DNA of 15,234 nucleotides from Lachnospiraceae bacterium UBA7012 (GCA_002449595.1 DJXE01000107.1:1-15234), one strand, 5' to 3'. Positions 1 to 7,548 are shown, counted from the stretch's first letter. Numbers and translations: made by a program. The notes: generated by a model from the sequence alone, not told the origin.

Positions 1-2
1 GC

Positions 3-104
3 CGCAACTGCGGCCACATCGTGGTCGGCACTTCGGCGCCGGAAGTCTGCCCGGTCTGCAATCATCCGCAGGCATACTTTGAAGTGAGGGCAGAGAACTA
101 CTGA
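3..104 (+). CDS. Rubrerythrin, C-terminal fragment
   Basis: This is the last 33 codons of a gene that begins before the window. The visible residues form the second half of a rubredoxin-like iron site: C-G-H near residue 3, then C-P-V-C-N-H-P about twelve residues later, and an end in A-E-N-Y, which is the usual tail of rubrerythrins. Rubrerythrin is a cytoplasmic non-haem diiron protein with a C-terminal Fe(Cys)4 domain that reduces hydrogen peroxide in anaerobes. Only the tail is present, so the diiron four-helix domain cannot be checked; a related rubredoxin-tailed protein is possible. Its presence fits an anaerobic host. It seems unrelated to the molybdenum locus that follows. Confidence 0.85.
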   Translation, partial: RNCGHIVVGTSAPEVCPVCNHPQAYFEVRAENY

Positions 105-108
105 TGCG

Positions 109-141
109 GCAGCGGAACGTCCCGCGCGGCCTGTCCGCTGC
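109..141 (+). terminator. Possible hairpin after rubrerythrin
   Basis: An 8-bp perfect inverted repeat, GCAGCGGA (109-116) and TCCGCTGC (134-141), encloses a 17-nt loop just after the rubrerythrin stop codon. It lacks a good T-run, being followed by GGGGCGGTTG, so it is at best a weak terminator. I saw no clear promoter between it and the next gene. Confidence 0.3.
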
Positions 142-164
142 GGGGCGGTTGTAAAGACCGATCC

Positions 165-1136
165 ATGAAACAGTCAGAAACGATCACGAAAAGAACAGCG
201 ATATACGGTGCGGGGCAGGCGGGCGCCATGGCGCTCACCTGGCTCCCCGCGAATGATACGGCAGTCTGCTTCATTGACAGCGCGCCCGGGAAACAGGGGA
301 CGCTTCTGGGCGGGCTGCCGGTCGTTTCACTAGGAAATGCTCTGGAAAAGGAACTTGACGAGATCATCATCGCAGTCCTGAACCGGGAGGCGTCCGCGCA
401 GATCCGGGAGAATCTGCGGCAGGCCGGCTTTGCGGGAGAAGTGACGGAGATCACCACGTTCAGGGATCATCTGGACGTGCGCCTCAGTACGCTGCGCCTT
501 TTAAAGGAACAGATCGAGCGGCGGGGCGTCCCCGGCGCCGTCGCGGAGCTCGGCGTCTACCGCGGCGCGTTCGCGGCGGAGATCAACCGGCTCTTTCCCG
601 ACCGGACGCTGTACCTGTTCGACACGTTTGCCGGGTTTGATCCGGCCGACGTCTCGGCCGAGGATGAGAGGACGGCGGGAGATCCGCACGCGGGCGGCAG
701 GAACTTCTCCGACACGGGAGTGGAGCTGGTGCGCTCGGTCCTCCCGCATCCGGAGAAGGCGGTGTTTGTCGCGGGGCATTTTCCGGAGAGTGTTGCGGCG
801 TATGCAGCGGTGCCGGGAGCAGCCGGGGCAGCTGCACAGGAATTAATTGAAACAGATCAGAAAGTAAGTGAAGCGGATCAGGAGAATTTGGATCCCGCGC
901 AGGCGACGTACGCGCTGGTCAGCCTGGATCCCGATCTGTATCGCCCTGCGGCCGACGGCCTCCGCTTCTTCTGGGACAGACTGAGCACAGGCGGCGTGAT
1001 CCTGATCCACGACTACACGAGCTTCCAGTATCCGGGGATCCGCAGAGCGGTGGACGAGTTCTGCGACCGGGAGGGACTCACCGTCATCCCGCTGCCGGAT
1101 CTGCATGGGACGGCCGTTCTGCTGAAGCAGGAATAA
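165..1136 (+). CDS. TylF/MycF-like O-methyltransferase with N-terminal nucleotide-binding domain
   Basis: A 323-aa protein in two parts. Residues 12-95 form a Rossmann-like fold with G-A-G-Q-A-G at 15-20, resembling the CoA/NAD-binding domain placed in front of sugar-modifying enzymes. Residues 105-323 resemble the TylF (macrocin O-methyltransferase) family: E-L-G-V-Y-R-G at 128-134 is the SAM-binding loop, D-T-F-A-G-F-D follows at 153-159, and L-D-P-D-L-Y at 254-259 and I-H-D-Y at 281-284 are the usual metal/catalytic stretches. The substrate is unknown; family members methylate sugars, and no sugar-pathway gene is nearby. Residues about 212-247 look like an insertion (A/G-rich, then acidic) where relatives pass quickly into the A-L-V-S-L-D strand. 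No good Shine-Dalgarno precedes the ATG, so the start is uncertain. It lies 29 bp before the next gene and may be co-transcribed with it, but its role in the molybdenum locus is not evident. Confidence 0.8.
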   Translation: MKQSETITKRTAIYGAGQAGAMALTWLPANDTAVCFIDSAPGKQGTLLGGLPVVSLGNALEKELDEIIIAVLNREASAQIRENLRQAGFAGEVTEITTFRDHLDVRLSTLRLLKEQIERRGVPGAVAELGVYRGAFAAEINRLFPDRTLYLFDTFAGFDPADVSAEDERTAGDPHAGGRNFSDTGVELVRSVLPHPEKAVFVAGHFPESVAAYAAVPGAAGAAAQELIETDQKVSEADQENLDPAQATYALVSLDPDLYRPAADGLRFFWDRLSTGGVILIHDYTSFQYPGIRRAVDEFCDREGLTVIPLPDLHGTAVLLKQE

Positions 1137-1165
1137 AGAATTAAGATACCGGAGTTGAATAAAGA

Positions 1166-2335
1166 ATGACACAGGACACCAGGGCGAGATACATCATACT
1201 CATGCGCCACGGAGAGCGCACTTGCAGCCATGAAAAGAGACTTGTAGGTATCGTGGAAGACCCGCTGACGCCCAGAGGCATTCAGCAGGCATACATGTCG
1301 GGAGAGTGGCTGAAAAAGCACGGCCCCCATATCGACGAGGTCTTCGCGAGCCCGCTGCAGCGCTGCATCGACACGGCGGCGTATGCCGCGGAGCCGCTCG
1401 GCTTTGCGCGCGCGGACGTGCAGGTCGTGGACGGGCTGCATGAGATCGACCTGGGACGGTGGGAGAACATGCTGCTCACCGAGGCGCAGGCGGACGATCC
1501 CGAGGCGTATGCCGCGTGGCAGGCGCACCTGGGCCGTTTCGTGTTCCCGGACGGGGAGAGCTTCGAGCAGTCCGGGAGCCGTTTTGGGAAAGCGCTGGAC
1601 CAGATCCGCGCGGAACATGACGGGAATCTCCTTGTCGTCGCTCATGCCGGTGTGATCCGTTCTTACATCACGCAGCTGCGGGGAATCGACATCGACCGCA
1701 TGATGGAGGAGGGTCTGAACTACGCCGGGATGGTGATCCTCACGGACCGCGGCGGGAATACGACGCCGCAGGTGGAGCGGAGAGGCTTTGTCCCGGAGGA
1801 ACAGATGGATGAAGAAGGACTCGCTGTCCTGTACCGCAAGTACGGAACGCCGGAGCAGGTGATCCGCCATATGCAAAAGACAGCGCAGACCGCGGACAGT
1901 ATCGTCAGCCTGCTGGGGAGCGGATATGAAGGCATCCGGCAGCAGGTGACCCGCGCCGCGCTCGTCCACGACCTGTGCAGGACGAAGCCCGATCATGAGG
2001 CCGCGACGGCCGCCGCGCTTGAACATGAAGGGTTCGATACCATCGCTCCGATCGTGCGCCTGCACAATGACCCCGCGATCGACACGACGCAGGACAAGAT
2101 CACCCCTGCGGAGATCCTGTACTTCGCGGACAAGATCACGGACGGAGAAGAACTGTGTCCCCTGCGGGAGCGGTTCGCGAAGAGCAGGGAAAAGTGCACC
2201 TCGGAAGAAGCACTTGCGCAGCACGCGCGGCGGTTCGAGCGTGCGCTTGAGATTCGTGCAAGGATCCGCGCGGCTGTCGGGACGAAAGAAATTCCTGACG
2301 ACCCGGTCTGTCAAATTGTAATGCAAGAAAGCTGA
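1166..2335 (+). CDS. Histidine phosphatase - HD domain fusion
   Basis: A 389-aa two-domain soluble protein. Residues 8-195 are a histidine (phosphoglycerate mutase-type) phosphatase: R14-H15-G16 carries the phospho-accepting His, S-P-L-Q-R at 62-66 supplies an Arg, E93 is the likely acid/base, and H160 in V-V-A-H-A-G is the second His. This subclass resembles alpha-ribazole phosphatases and small-molecule phosphatases. Residues about 228-345 are an HD phosphohydrolase: H235, H268-D269, H300 and D322 are in the expected order for metal ligands. The substrate is unknown. Its position one base before an ABC importer and in a Moco locus suggests a nucleotide or pterin phosphate produced during cofactor dinucleotide synthesis or turnover, which is inference. 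The ATG has GGAG about 9 nt upstream. Both domains keep their key residues, so it should be active. Confidence 0.85.
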   Translation: MTQDTRARYIILMRHGERTCSHEKRLVGIVEDPLTPRGIQQAYMSGEWLKKHGPHIDEVFASPLQRCIDTAAYAAEPLGFARADVQVVDGLHEIDLGRWENMLLTEAQADDPEAYAAWQAHLGRFVFPDGESFEQSGSRFGKALDQIRAEHDGNLLVVAHAGVIRSYITQLRGIDIDRMMEEGLNYAGMVILTDRGGNTTPQVERRGFVPEEQMDEEGLAVLYRKYGTPEQVIRHMQKTAQTADSIVSLLGSGYEGIRQQVTRAALVHDLCRTKPDHEAATAAALEHEGFDTIAPIVRLHNDPAIDTTQDKITPAEILYFADKITDGEELCPLRERFAKSREKCTSEEALAQHARRFERALEIRARIRAAVGTKEIPDDPVCQIVMQES

Positions 2336-2336
2336 T

Positions 2337-3371
2337 ATGAGCAGAGCAAAAAAACACACCGCGGGAGAGACCCGCGCGCGGTGGATCCTGGCGGGGCTGG
2401 GAGCCGCGCTGATCATACTGTTTCTGGCGTCCTTCCTGCTGGGGCGGTTTGAGGTGCCCCTGCCGGAGGTGCTGCGCATCCTCGCGGGACAGCTGTTCCC
2501 GATCGGCAGGACCTGGTCGGACAAGATGGAGATCGCCGTCGTGAACATCCGCCTCCCGCGGATCCTGCTCGCCTGCCTGGTCGGCGCCTGCCTCTCGGCG
2601 GCCGGTGTCTCCTACCAGACCGTCTTCCAAAATCCGATGGCGGCGCCGGACATCCTCGGCGCATCCTCCGGCGCATGCTTCGGCGCGGCGCTCGCGATCC
2701 TGCTCGGCGCAGGAAAAGCCGGAGTCACAATATCGGCATTCTGCTTCAGCATGCTCACCGTCGGCATCGTCTACCTGATCGGCGCGCGGACGAGGGGCAA
2801 CCGGATCATGGGGATCCTGCTGGCCGGTGTGATGGTCAGTTCTCTGTTTTCCGCGGGCACCTCCTACGTCAAGCTGGTGGCGGATCCGTCCAACCAGCTG
2901 CCCGCGATCACCTACTGGCTGATGGGAAGCCTGTCAGGTGCGACGCGGCACGACGCCTTCACCGCCTTAATACCGATGGCAGCAGGACTCCTTCCGCTGC
3001 TCCTTCTGCGGTGGCGCCTGAACCTTCTGACGCTCTCCGCGGATGAGGCGAAGGCGGCCGGCGTGAACACTGAGCGCCTGCGGCTCGCGGCGATCCTGAG
3101 CGCGACGCTGCTCACGGCAGCCAGCGTGTCGGTGAGCGGTATGATTGGCTGGATCGGGCTCGTCATCCCGCATCTTTGCCGCAAGCTCGTCGGCAACAAC
3201 TGCCGGTTCCTCGTTCCGGCATCGATGCTCATGGGCGCGTCATTCCTTTTGCTGGTCGACGACCTCGCGCGGAACCTTCTGTCCGTCGAGATCCCGATCG
3301 GCATCCTGACCGCTTTCATCGGCGCGCCGTTCTTCCTGTTCCTGATGACGAGAAAGGAGGCGCCGGTATGA
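2337..3371 (+). CDS. FecCD/BtuC-type ABC transporter permease (candidate molybdate/tungstate MolB)
   Basis: A 344-aa polytopic membrane protein of the FecCD (BtuC) family, with about ten hydrophobic segments from residue 16 onward. Recognisable family stretches are R-L-P-R-I-L near residue 72, N-P-M-A-A-P-D-I-L-G-A-S-S-G-A near 99-113, the gating region S-G-M-I-G-W-I-G-L-V-I-P-H-L-C-R near 266-281, and P-I-G-I-L-T near the end. The family imports iron chelates, cobalamin or haem, but the Haemophilus MolB permease, which imports molybdate/tungstate, also belongs to it. The surrounding Moco genes make an oxyanion the better guess here; the sequence alone does not decide the substrate. It starts one base after the preceding stop codon and its stop overlaps the ATPase start as ATGA, so the importer is translationally coupled. 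Confidence 0.88.
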   Translation: MSRAKKHTAGETRARWILAGLGAALIILFLASFLLGRFEVPLPEVLRILAGQLFPIGRTWSDKMEIAVVNIRLPRILLACLVGACLSAAGVSYQTVFQNPMAAPDILGASSGACFGAALAILLGAGKAGVTISAFCFSMLTVGIVYLIGARTRGNRIMGILLAGVMVSSLFSAGTSYVKLVADPSNQLPAITYWLMGSLSGATRHDAFTALIPMAAGLLPLLLLRWRLNLLTLSADEAKAAGVNTERLRLAAILSATLLTAASVSVSGMIGWIGLVIPHLCRKLVGNNCRFLVPASMLMGASFLLLVDDLARNLLSVEIPIGILTAFIGAPFFLFLMTRKEAPV

Positions 3372-4195
3372 GCGATTCCGTGAAAAGCATCACGTCCGCC
3401 CTCCAGGTTGAGGGGCTGAATTACGTTTTTCAGGGAAAACAGGCGCTGCATAACATCTCGCTGACTGCGGAGCGGGGCGACCTGACCTTCGTCATCGGCC
3501 CGAACGGCGCGGGCAAGAGCACGCTGTTCCGGTGCATCCTGAATATCCTCACGGACTTCAGCGGACAGATCCGTGTGGGAGGCAAGGACATCCGCAGCAT
3601 GAGCGCAAGGGAGCGCGCGGAGCAGATCGCCTACATCCCGCAGATCCACAGGCCGACCTTCGGTTACAGCGTCCTGGACACCGTGCTCATGGGAATGGCG
3701 CGGCAGATCCCGGTATTCTCAAGACCGGGGGAGAGCCAGATCCGCCAGGCGGAGGAAGCGCTCGACCAGATCGGCGTCCTGCACATGCGCGACCGCGATT
3801 TCTCAAAGCTCTCCGGAGGAGAGCAGCAGCTTGTTCTGATCGCGCGCGCGATCGCCCAGAAGGCGAAGATCCTGATCATGGATGAACCGACGAGCGCGCT
3901 CGACTTCGGCAACCAGCTGCGCGTTCTCCGGCAGGTACAGGCGCTCTCGCGCGCCGGGTATACGGTACTGCTCTCCACGCACAACCCGCAGCAGGCGATG
4001 AACTATGCGGGGAAAGTGCTCGCCATGTCTCAGGGAGAGGTGAAGGCGTACGGACCACCTGACAAGGTCCTCACGCCGCAGCTGATCCGTGAACTGTTCG
4101 GCGTGGAGGTTCAGTATATAGCAACAGAATCAGGTGCGGTGATCGTCCCTGTGGGGGACGGCGCTGTGCCGGCGAGGGGAGGAAAAGGACAATGA
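3368..4195 (+). CDS. ABC transporter ATPase, FecE/MolC-like
   Basis: A 275-aa cytoplasmic ATPase partner of the preceding permease. Walker A G-P-N-G-A-G-K-S-T is at 44-52, Q-loop Gln at 92, signature L-S-G-G-E-Q at 148-153, Walker B I-L-I-M-D-E at 168-173 and the H-loop His at 205. The Tyr-rich Q-loop region and roughly 260-275 aa length match ATPases of FecCD-type importers (FecE, BtuD, MolC). A longer reading frame is open upstream to 3176, but the ATG at 3368 is preferred because AGGAGG lies 7 nt upstream and the start overlaps the permease stop (ATGA). The stop in turn overlaps the lipoprotein start by ATGA. All catalytic motifs are intact. Confidence 0.92.
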   Translation: MSDSVKSITSALQVEGLNYVFQGKQALHNISLTAERGDLTFVIGPNGAGKSTLFRCILNILTDFSGQIRVGGKDIRSMSARERAEQIAYIPQIHRPTFGYSVLDTVLMGMARQIPVFSRPGESQIRQAEEALDQIGVLHMRDRDFSKLSGGEQQLVLIARAIAQKAKILIMDEPTSALDFGNQLRVLRQVQALSRAGYTVLLSTHNPQQAMNYAGKVLAMSQGEVKAYGPPDKVLTPQLIRELFGVEVQYIATESGAVIVPVGDGAVPARGGKGQ

Positions 4196-5379
4196 AAACG
4201 AAACGGAACAGATGGCTTGCGATGCTGCTTGCGGCGGCGATGATGACGTCGCTGTGCGCGTGTGCGGCGGCGCCGGCACCGGCCCCTGCGCCCGCGGAGA
4301 GTGCGGCGGAGGAAGCACCCGAAGCTCCGGAAGAGACGGCGGAGGAAGAGGCTTCGGAAGCGCCGGCAGAGGAAGAGACTTCTGAATCAGAAGAAGCGGC
4401 AGAGGACGAAGGCAGCGCAACAAGAATCTTTACGGATTCCACGGGAAGAGAAGTTGAGATCGACGCGGAGATCACCAGGATCGCGGCGTCCGGCCCGCTC
4501 GCGCAGATCGCGCTCTACGCCATCGCTCCCGACCTGATGGTCGGCTGGACGAGCGACTGGAGCGAGGACGCGCAGCAGTTCATCCCTGAAGAATACCTGC
4601 AGCTGCCAGTGCTCGGCCAGCTCTACGGCGGCAAGGGAGAGATGAACCTTGAGGAACTCCTCGCGGCGGATCCGCAGGTCGTGATCGACTTCGGCCAGCC
4701 GAAGAAGACGATCGTCGAGGACCTCGACGCGCTGCAGGAGCAGACCGGGATCCCGTTCGTCCACATCACCGCGGGCATGGAGGACACCGGAGACGCTTAC
4801 CGCATGCTCGGCGACCTGCTCGGACGGCAGGAGGAAGGCGAGAAGCTCGCGTCCTACTGCGAGGAAGTCTACGAGAGAAGCATCAAGGCGGCGGAAGCCT
4901 CGGAGAAGGCGAAACTGCTTTTCATCGCAGGTGAAAACGGACTCAACGTCATCGCGAAGGACTCCTTCCACGCGGAAGTCGTCGACCTTCTGGCTGACAA
5001 CCTCGCAGTCGTGGACGAGCCCTCCTCGAAGGGAACCGGCAACGAGTCCGACCTGGAGCAGATCATGAACTGGGATCCGGAGGTGATCATCTTTGCGCCG
5101 GAGAGCATCTGCGCGACGGTCGGCGACGATCCGGACTGGCAGACGATCTCCGCGATCAAGAACGGCAAATACTACCGCGTCCCGATGGGACCTTACAACT
5201 GGCTCGGATTCCCGCCCTCGGTGCAGCGCTACCTCGGCATGATCTGGCTGACGAAGATCCTGTATCCGGAAGCGGCCGATTACGACCTGAAGGAAGAAGT
5301 GGTCCGCTACTATGACCTGTTCTATCATCATGAACTCACGGACGAGCAGTACGACGCGCTGATGGAAATGGCGCAGTGA
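4192..5379 (+). CDS. Periplasmic-binding lipoprotein of FecCD-type importer (candidate molybdate/tungstate MolA)
   Basis: A 395-aa secreted lipoprotein. A positively charged start and hydrophobic core lead to a lipobox L-C-A-C with the lipidated Cys at 24. Residues 25-78 form an Ala/Pro then Glu/Ala/Ser-rich acidic linker, probably a flexible tether through the cell wall. Residues 79-395 resemble the class III (BtuF/FhuD) binding proteins: an N-terminal D-S-T-G-R-E-V-E-I motif, D-P-Q-V-V-I-D, and a C-terminal N-W-L-G-F-P-P-S-V-Q-R-Y-L-G block. That P-P-S-V block recurs, as I remember it, in MolA/WtpA-neighbouring class III binders found beside molybdenum or tungsten enzymes, but ligand choice is inferred from context. 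GGGAGG precedes the ATG and the start overlaps the ATPase stop. It closes a three-gene importer. Confidence 0.88.
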   Translation: MKTKRNRWLAMLLAAAMMTSLCACAAAPAPAPAPAESAAEEAPEAPEETAEEEASEAPAEEETSESEEAAEDEGSATRIFTDSTGREVEIDAEITRIAASGPLAQIALYAIAPDLMVGWTSDWSEDAQQFIPEEYLQLPVLGQLYGGKGEMNLEELLAADPQVVIDFGQPKKTIVEDLDALQEQTGIPFVHITAGMEDTGDAYRMLGDLLGRQEEGEKLASYCEEVYERSIKAAEASEKAKLLFIAGENGLNVIAKDSFHAEVVDLLADNLAVVDEPSSKGTGNESDLEQIMNWDPEVIIFAPESICATVGDDPDWQTISAIKNGKYYRVPMGPYNWLGFPPSVQRYLGMIWLTKILYPEAADYDLKEEVVRYYDLFYHHELTDEQYDALMEMAQ

Positions 5380-5412
5380 CAGCTCCCCGGCCGGATCTAA
5401 GGAGGATGCGGG

Positions 5413-6411
5413 ATGAAAAACATTTTCACACGGATCGCGTATGAGAGGCAGGAGCACAGGGACCTCGTGATGGTCACGATCCTGTCGGATGAAGGGAGCA
5501 CGCCGCGCGGCAAGGGCTCCATGATGCTCGTCGGAGGCGGCGGACAGCTCCTCGGGACGATCGGCGGCGGCGCGGTGGAAAAGCAGTCGGAGCTGCGCGC
5601 GCTCAGGCTCCTCGAGGAGAGACAGTCTGAAGTGCATGGATACCGGCTGCGGCGAAATGCAGCCGAAGATATCGGAATGGTCTGTGGCGGCGACGTCGAC
5701 GTCCACTTCCAGTTCATCGACGCGGACGACGCCCGCTGGGACGGGTTCGTGCGGGAGGTCCTGTCGAGGATCGACGCGCAGGAGCCCGGCGTCCTCGTGT
5801 TAAAGCACGACGGCTCCTTCCCGGCGCTGGCGGACGCGGATGGAAACACGCTCGCCGGCGAGGCGGCGGCAGAGGGACAGGAGTGCACGAAGGTGGAACT
5901 GCCCGTGATGGAGCGGGCGGTGATCTTCGGTGCCGGCCACTGCGCGAGAGCGCTCTCCCCGATCCTCCAGACGGCGGGATTCCGGGTCGTGATCTACGAT
6001 GACAGAGAGGGATTTCTTGACGAGTCCAGATTCCCGGGAACGGAGGCACGCATCTGCGGCAGCTTCCGCTCGATCGGGGATCACTTCGAGATCGGTGAGA
6101 ACGACTTCGCCGTCGTCATGACGAGCGGCCACAAGGGAGACTGCGACGCGGAGGAGTACCTCCTTAGGCACAAGACGGCTTACGTCGGCGTGATCGGCTC
6201 CAGGAAAAAGACTCTGGCAGTGAACGAGAGACTCCGCGCGGCGGGGATCCCCGAAGAGGCGATCGCTTCCGTGCACACGCCCGTCGGCCTGCCCATCGGC
6301 GCCGTGACGCCGGAGGAGATTGCGGTCAGCATCGCCGCGGAGATGATCCTCGTCCGGGCGCAGCAGCGCGCGGCGAAGACCGGCGTGCCGGCGCATCACT
6401 GCCCGGTGTAA
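5413..6411 (+). CDS. xdhC: XdhC/CoxI family molybdenum cofactor maturation protein
   Basis: A 332-aa cytoplasmic protein with both XdhC halves. The N-terminal CoxI-like part has S-T-P-R-G-K-G-S-M-M at 29-38, G-T-I-G-G-G-A-V-E at 48-56 and M-V-C-G-G-D-V-D-V at 89-97, the Cys at 91 being the conserved one. The C-terminal part is a Rossmann fold beginning F-G-A-G-H-C-A at 172-178, followed by T-S-G-H-K-G-D at 237-243, G-V-I-G-S-R-K-K and H-T-P-V-G-L-P-I-G-A near 288-297. In characterised systems XdhC binds Mo-molybdopterin, promotes exchange of the equatorial oxygen for sulfur with a cysteine desulfurase, and delivers the cofactor to xanthine dehydrogenase-family enzymes. Here the likely client is the aldehyde oxidoreductase at 14918. 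AAGGAGG lies just upstream of the ATG. It is the last gene of its block, ending 40 bp before a terminator. Confidence 0.93.
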   Translation: MKNIFTRIAYERQEHRDLVMVTILSDEGSTPRGKGSMMLVGGGGQLLGTIGGGAVEKQSELRALRLLEERQSEVHGYRLRRNAAEDIGMVCGGDVDVHFQFIDADDARWDGFVREVLSRIDAQEPGVLVLKHDGSFPALADADGNTLAGEAAAEGQECTKVELPVMERAVIFGAGHCARALSPILQTAGFRVVIYDDREGFLDESRFPGTEARICGSFRSIGDHFEIGENDFAVVMTSGHKGDCDAEEYLLRHKTAYVGVIGSRKKTLAVNERLRAAGIPEEAIASVHTPVGLPIGAVTPEEIAVSIAAEMILVRAQQRAAKTGVPAHHCPV

Positions 6412-6450
6412 AAAATAACGTCGCATCACTGCTGCTGTGAGAAAAGAAAG

Positions 6451-6488
6451 AGCGCCGTATCCTGCCCTGTGTGAGCGGATACGGCGCT
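6451..6488. terminator. Bidirectional intrinsic terminator
   Basis: A perfect 12-bp inverted repeat, AGCGCCGTATCC (6451-6462) and GGATACGGCGCT (6477-6488), with a 14-nt loop. On the plus strand it is followed by TTTGTTTGATT; on the minus strand by CTTTCTTTTC. It lies between the convergent xdhC and nucleotidyltransferase genes, so it can end both transcripts. Confidence 0.9.
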
Positions 6489-6512
6489 TTGTTTGATTCA
6501 AATCAATTCCGT

Positions 6513-7499
6513 TCAATCCTTCCCGCCCTGCGGATCCTCAGATGAAGTTTCATCCGCGAGAAGACTGCTGTCATCCGTGAGAAACTTCTCCTGCAGCTGG
6601 GAAAACATATCGTCCGCCTTCTTGCGGAGAGCGTCAGAGAGCAGCTCGTAGCACTTAAGCAGCTTCCTGGCGCTTTTTGTCAGTTCGGAGCGGCTGCCGT
6701 GCGGCCCGCCCTGCGTGCGGTCGACGAGCGACATGCCGAGCTGCGTCTCCAGCCGGCGGATCGCGTTCCATCCGCTGGAGTAGGAGATCTGGATGCGCTG
6801 GCACGCGCTCCGCACGGAGTGCGTCTCATCGACGAGGCGCAGCAGCGCCGCGATATTGGCGTCGAAGAATTCCGTCTCCCGGGCAAAAGAGAGACTGACA
6901 ACGGGCCGGATCAGCTGGCTGTTGTGATACTGAAGGAGCGCGCGGTAGTCGTCCGGCGTGTCCGCGTCGTGCAGCACGCCGCGGTCGCTGACGGGGATCT
7001 GCTCCATGGGAATGCCGAGCCGCTCCATCGCGCCGCTAAGGCCCCTTTCCCCGCTGTCCCCGAGCAGCAGGTCGACGAGATCCGTCGCGATCATGACCGG
7101 GTGGCCGGTCTCCCCGTCGCAGACGGGGCAGCACAGCGGCGCGTTGCTGTCCATGAGCGCGCGCACGGTGTCGGCGGTGAACAGCGGAATATCGACCGGC
7201 GTGAAAAGGACCCTGTCGCACTTATCACGCATGTACTCGAGCCCGATCTTTACAGAGTCGAACATCTTAGTCGTTTCATAGTTCTCGTTGCGGAGGAAGA
7301 CGATCCCGTTGCCGGCCAGGTGCCGCTCGAGCATCTGCGCCTGGTAGCCCGTGACCATGACGATGCGCTGTATGCCTGCCTGCTGAAACGTCGCCACGAC
7401 GCGCTGCGCGATCGTGATCGCGCCGATGTTCAGCATCGGCTTGAAATCGCCCATTCTGGATGACATGCCCGCCGCGACGATCACTGCTCCGGTCTGCAT
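6513..7499 (-). CDS. MocA/MobA-like nucleotidyltransferase fused to ModE-type winged-helix domain
   Basis: A 328-aa protein in two parts. Residues 1-193 are a MobA/MocA-type NTP transferase: A-A-G-M-S-S-R-M-G-D-F-K-P-M-L at 9-23 (nucleotide loop with Lys20), T-P-V-D-I-P at 100-105 (metal-binding Asp103), G-H-P-V at 132-135 and D-A-D-T-P-D-D at 178-184. In the xanthine dehydrogenase/aldehyde oxidoreductase family this enzyme adds CMP to Mo-molybdopterin; CTP preference here is inferred from the client enzyme. Residues about 199-290 match the LysR-like N-terminal domain of ModE: S-A-C-Q-R-I-Q-I-S-Y-S-S-G-W-N-A-I at 231-247, then V-D-R-T-Q-G-G-P-H-G-S-R-S-E-L-T. No molybdate-binding Mop/TOBE domain follows, only a polar acidic tail. 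GGAGAAGGA lies just upstream of the ATG. The gene is divergent from the Moco operon, so it could regulate that operon and itself. Confidence 0.9.
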   Translation of the reverse strand: MQTGAVIVAAGMSSRMGDFKPMLNIGAITIAQRVVATFQQAGIQRIVMVTGYQAQMLERHLAGNGIVFLRNENYETTKMFDSVKIGLEYMRDKCDRVLFTPVDIPLFTADTVRALMDSNAPLCCPVCDGETGHPVMIATDLVDLLLGDSGERGLSGAMERLGIPMEQIPVSDRGVLHDADTPDDYRALLQYHNSQLIRPVVSLSFARETEFFDANIAALLRLVDETHSVRSACQRIQISYSSGWNAIRRLETQLGMSLVDRTQGGPHGSRSELTKSARKLLKCYELLSDALRKKADDMFSQLQEKFLTDDSSLLADETSSEDPQGGKD

Positions 7500-7548
7500 T
7501 TCCTTCTCCTCTCCGTATAGTCCCTTCTACAGGGATCCTGCTGCACCT

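Noticed and set aside
1013..2548. Long open frame of 511 codons on the minus strand
   Set aside because: It lies opposite the phosphatase-HD gene, crosses gene boundaries, has an Arg/His/Asp-rich composition typical of antisense frames in GC-rich DNA, and shows no recognisable motif.
3176..3367. Upstream extension of the FecE-like ATPase
   Set aside because: It overlaps the permease in another frame, has an Arg/Pro-rich non-family composition, and a strong AGGAGG points to the ATG at 3368.
4387..5706. Open frame of 439 codons on the minus strand
   Set aside because: Antisense shadow of the binding lipoprotein and xdhC, both of which have clear family motifs and ribosome sites.
6699..7463. 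Open frame of 254 codons on the plus strand
   Set aside because: Antisense to the nucleotidyltransferase-ModE fusion; no motif, no ribosome site.
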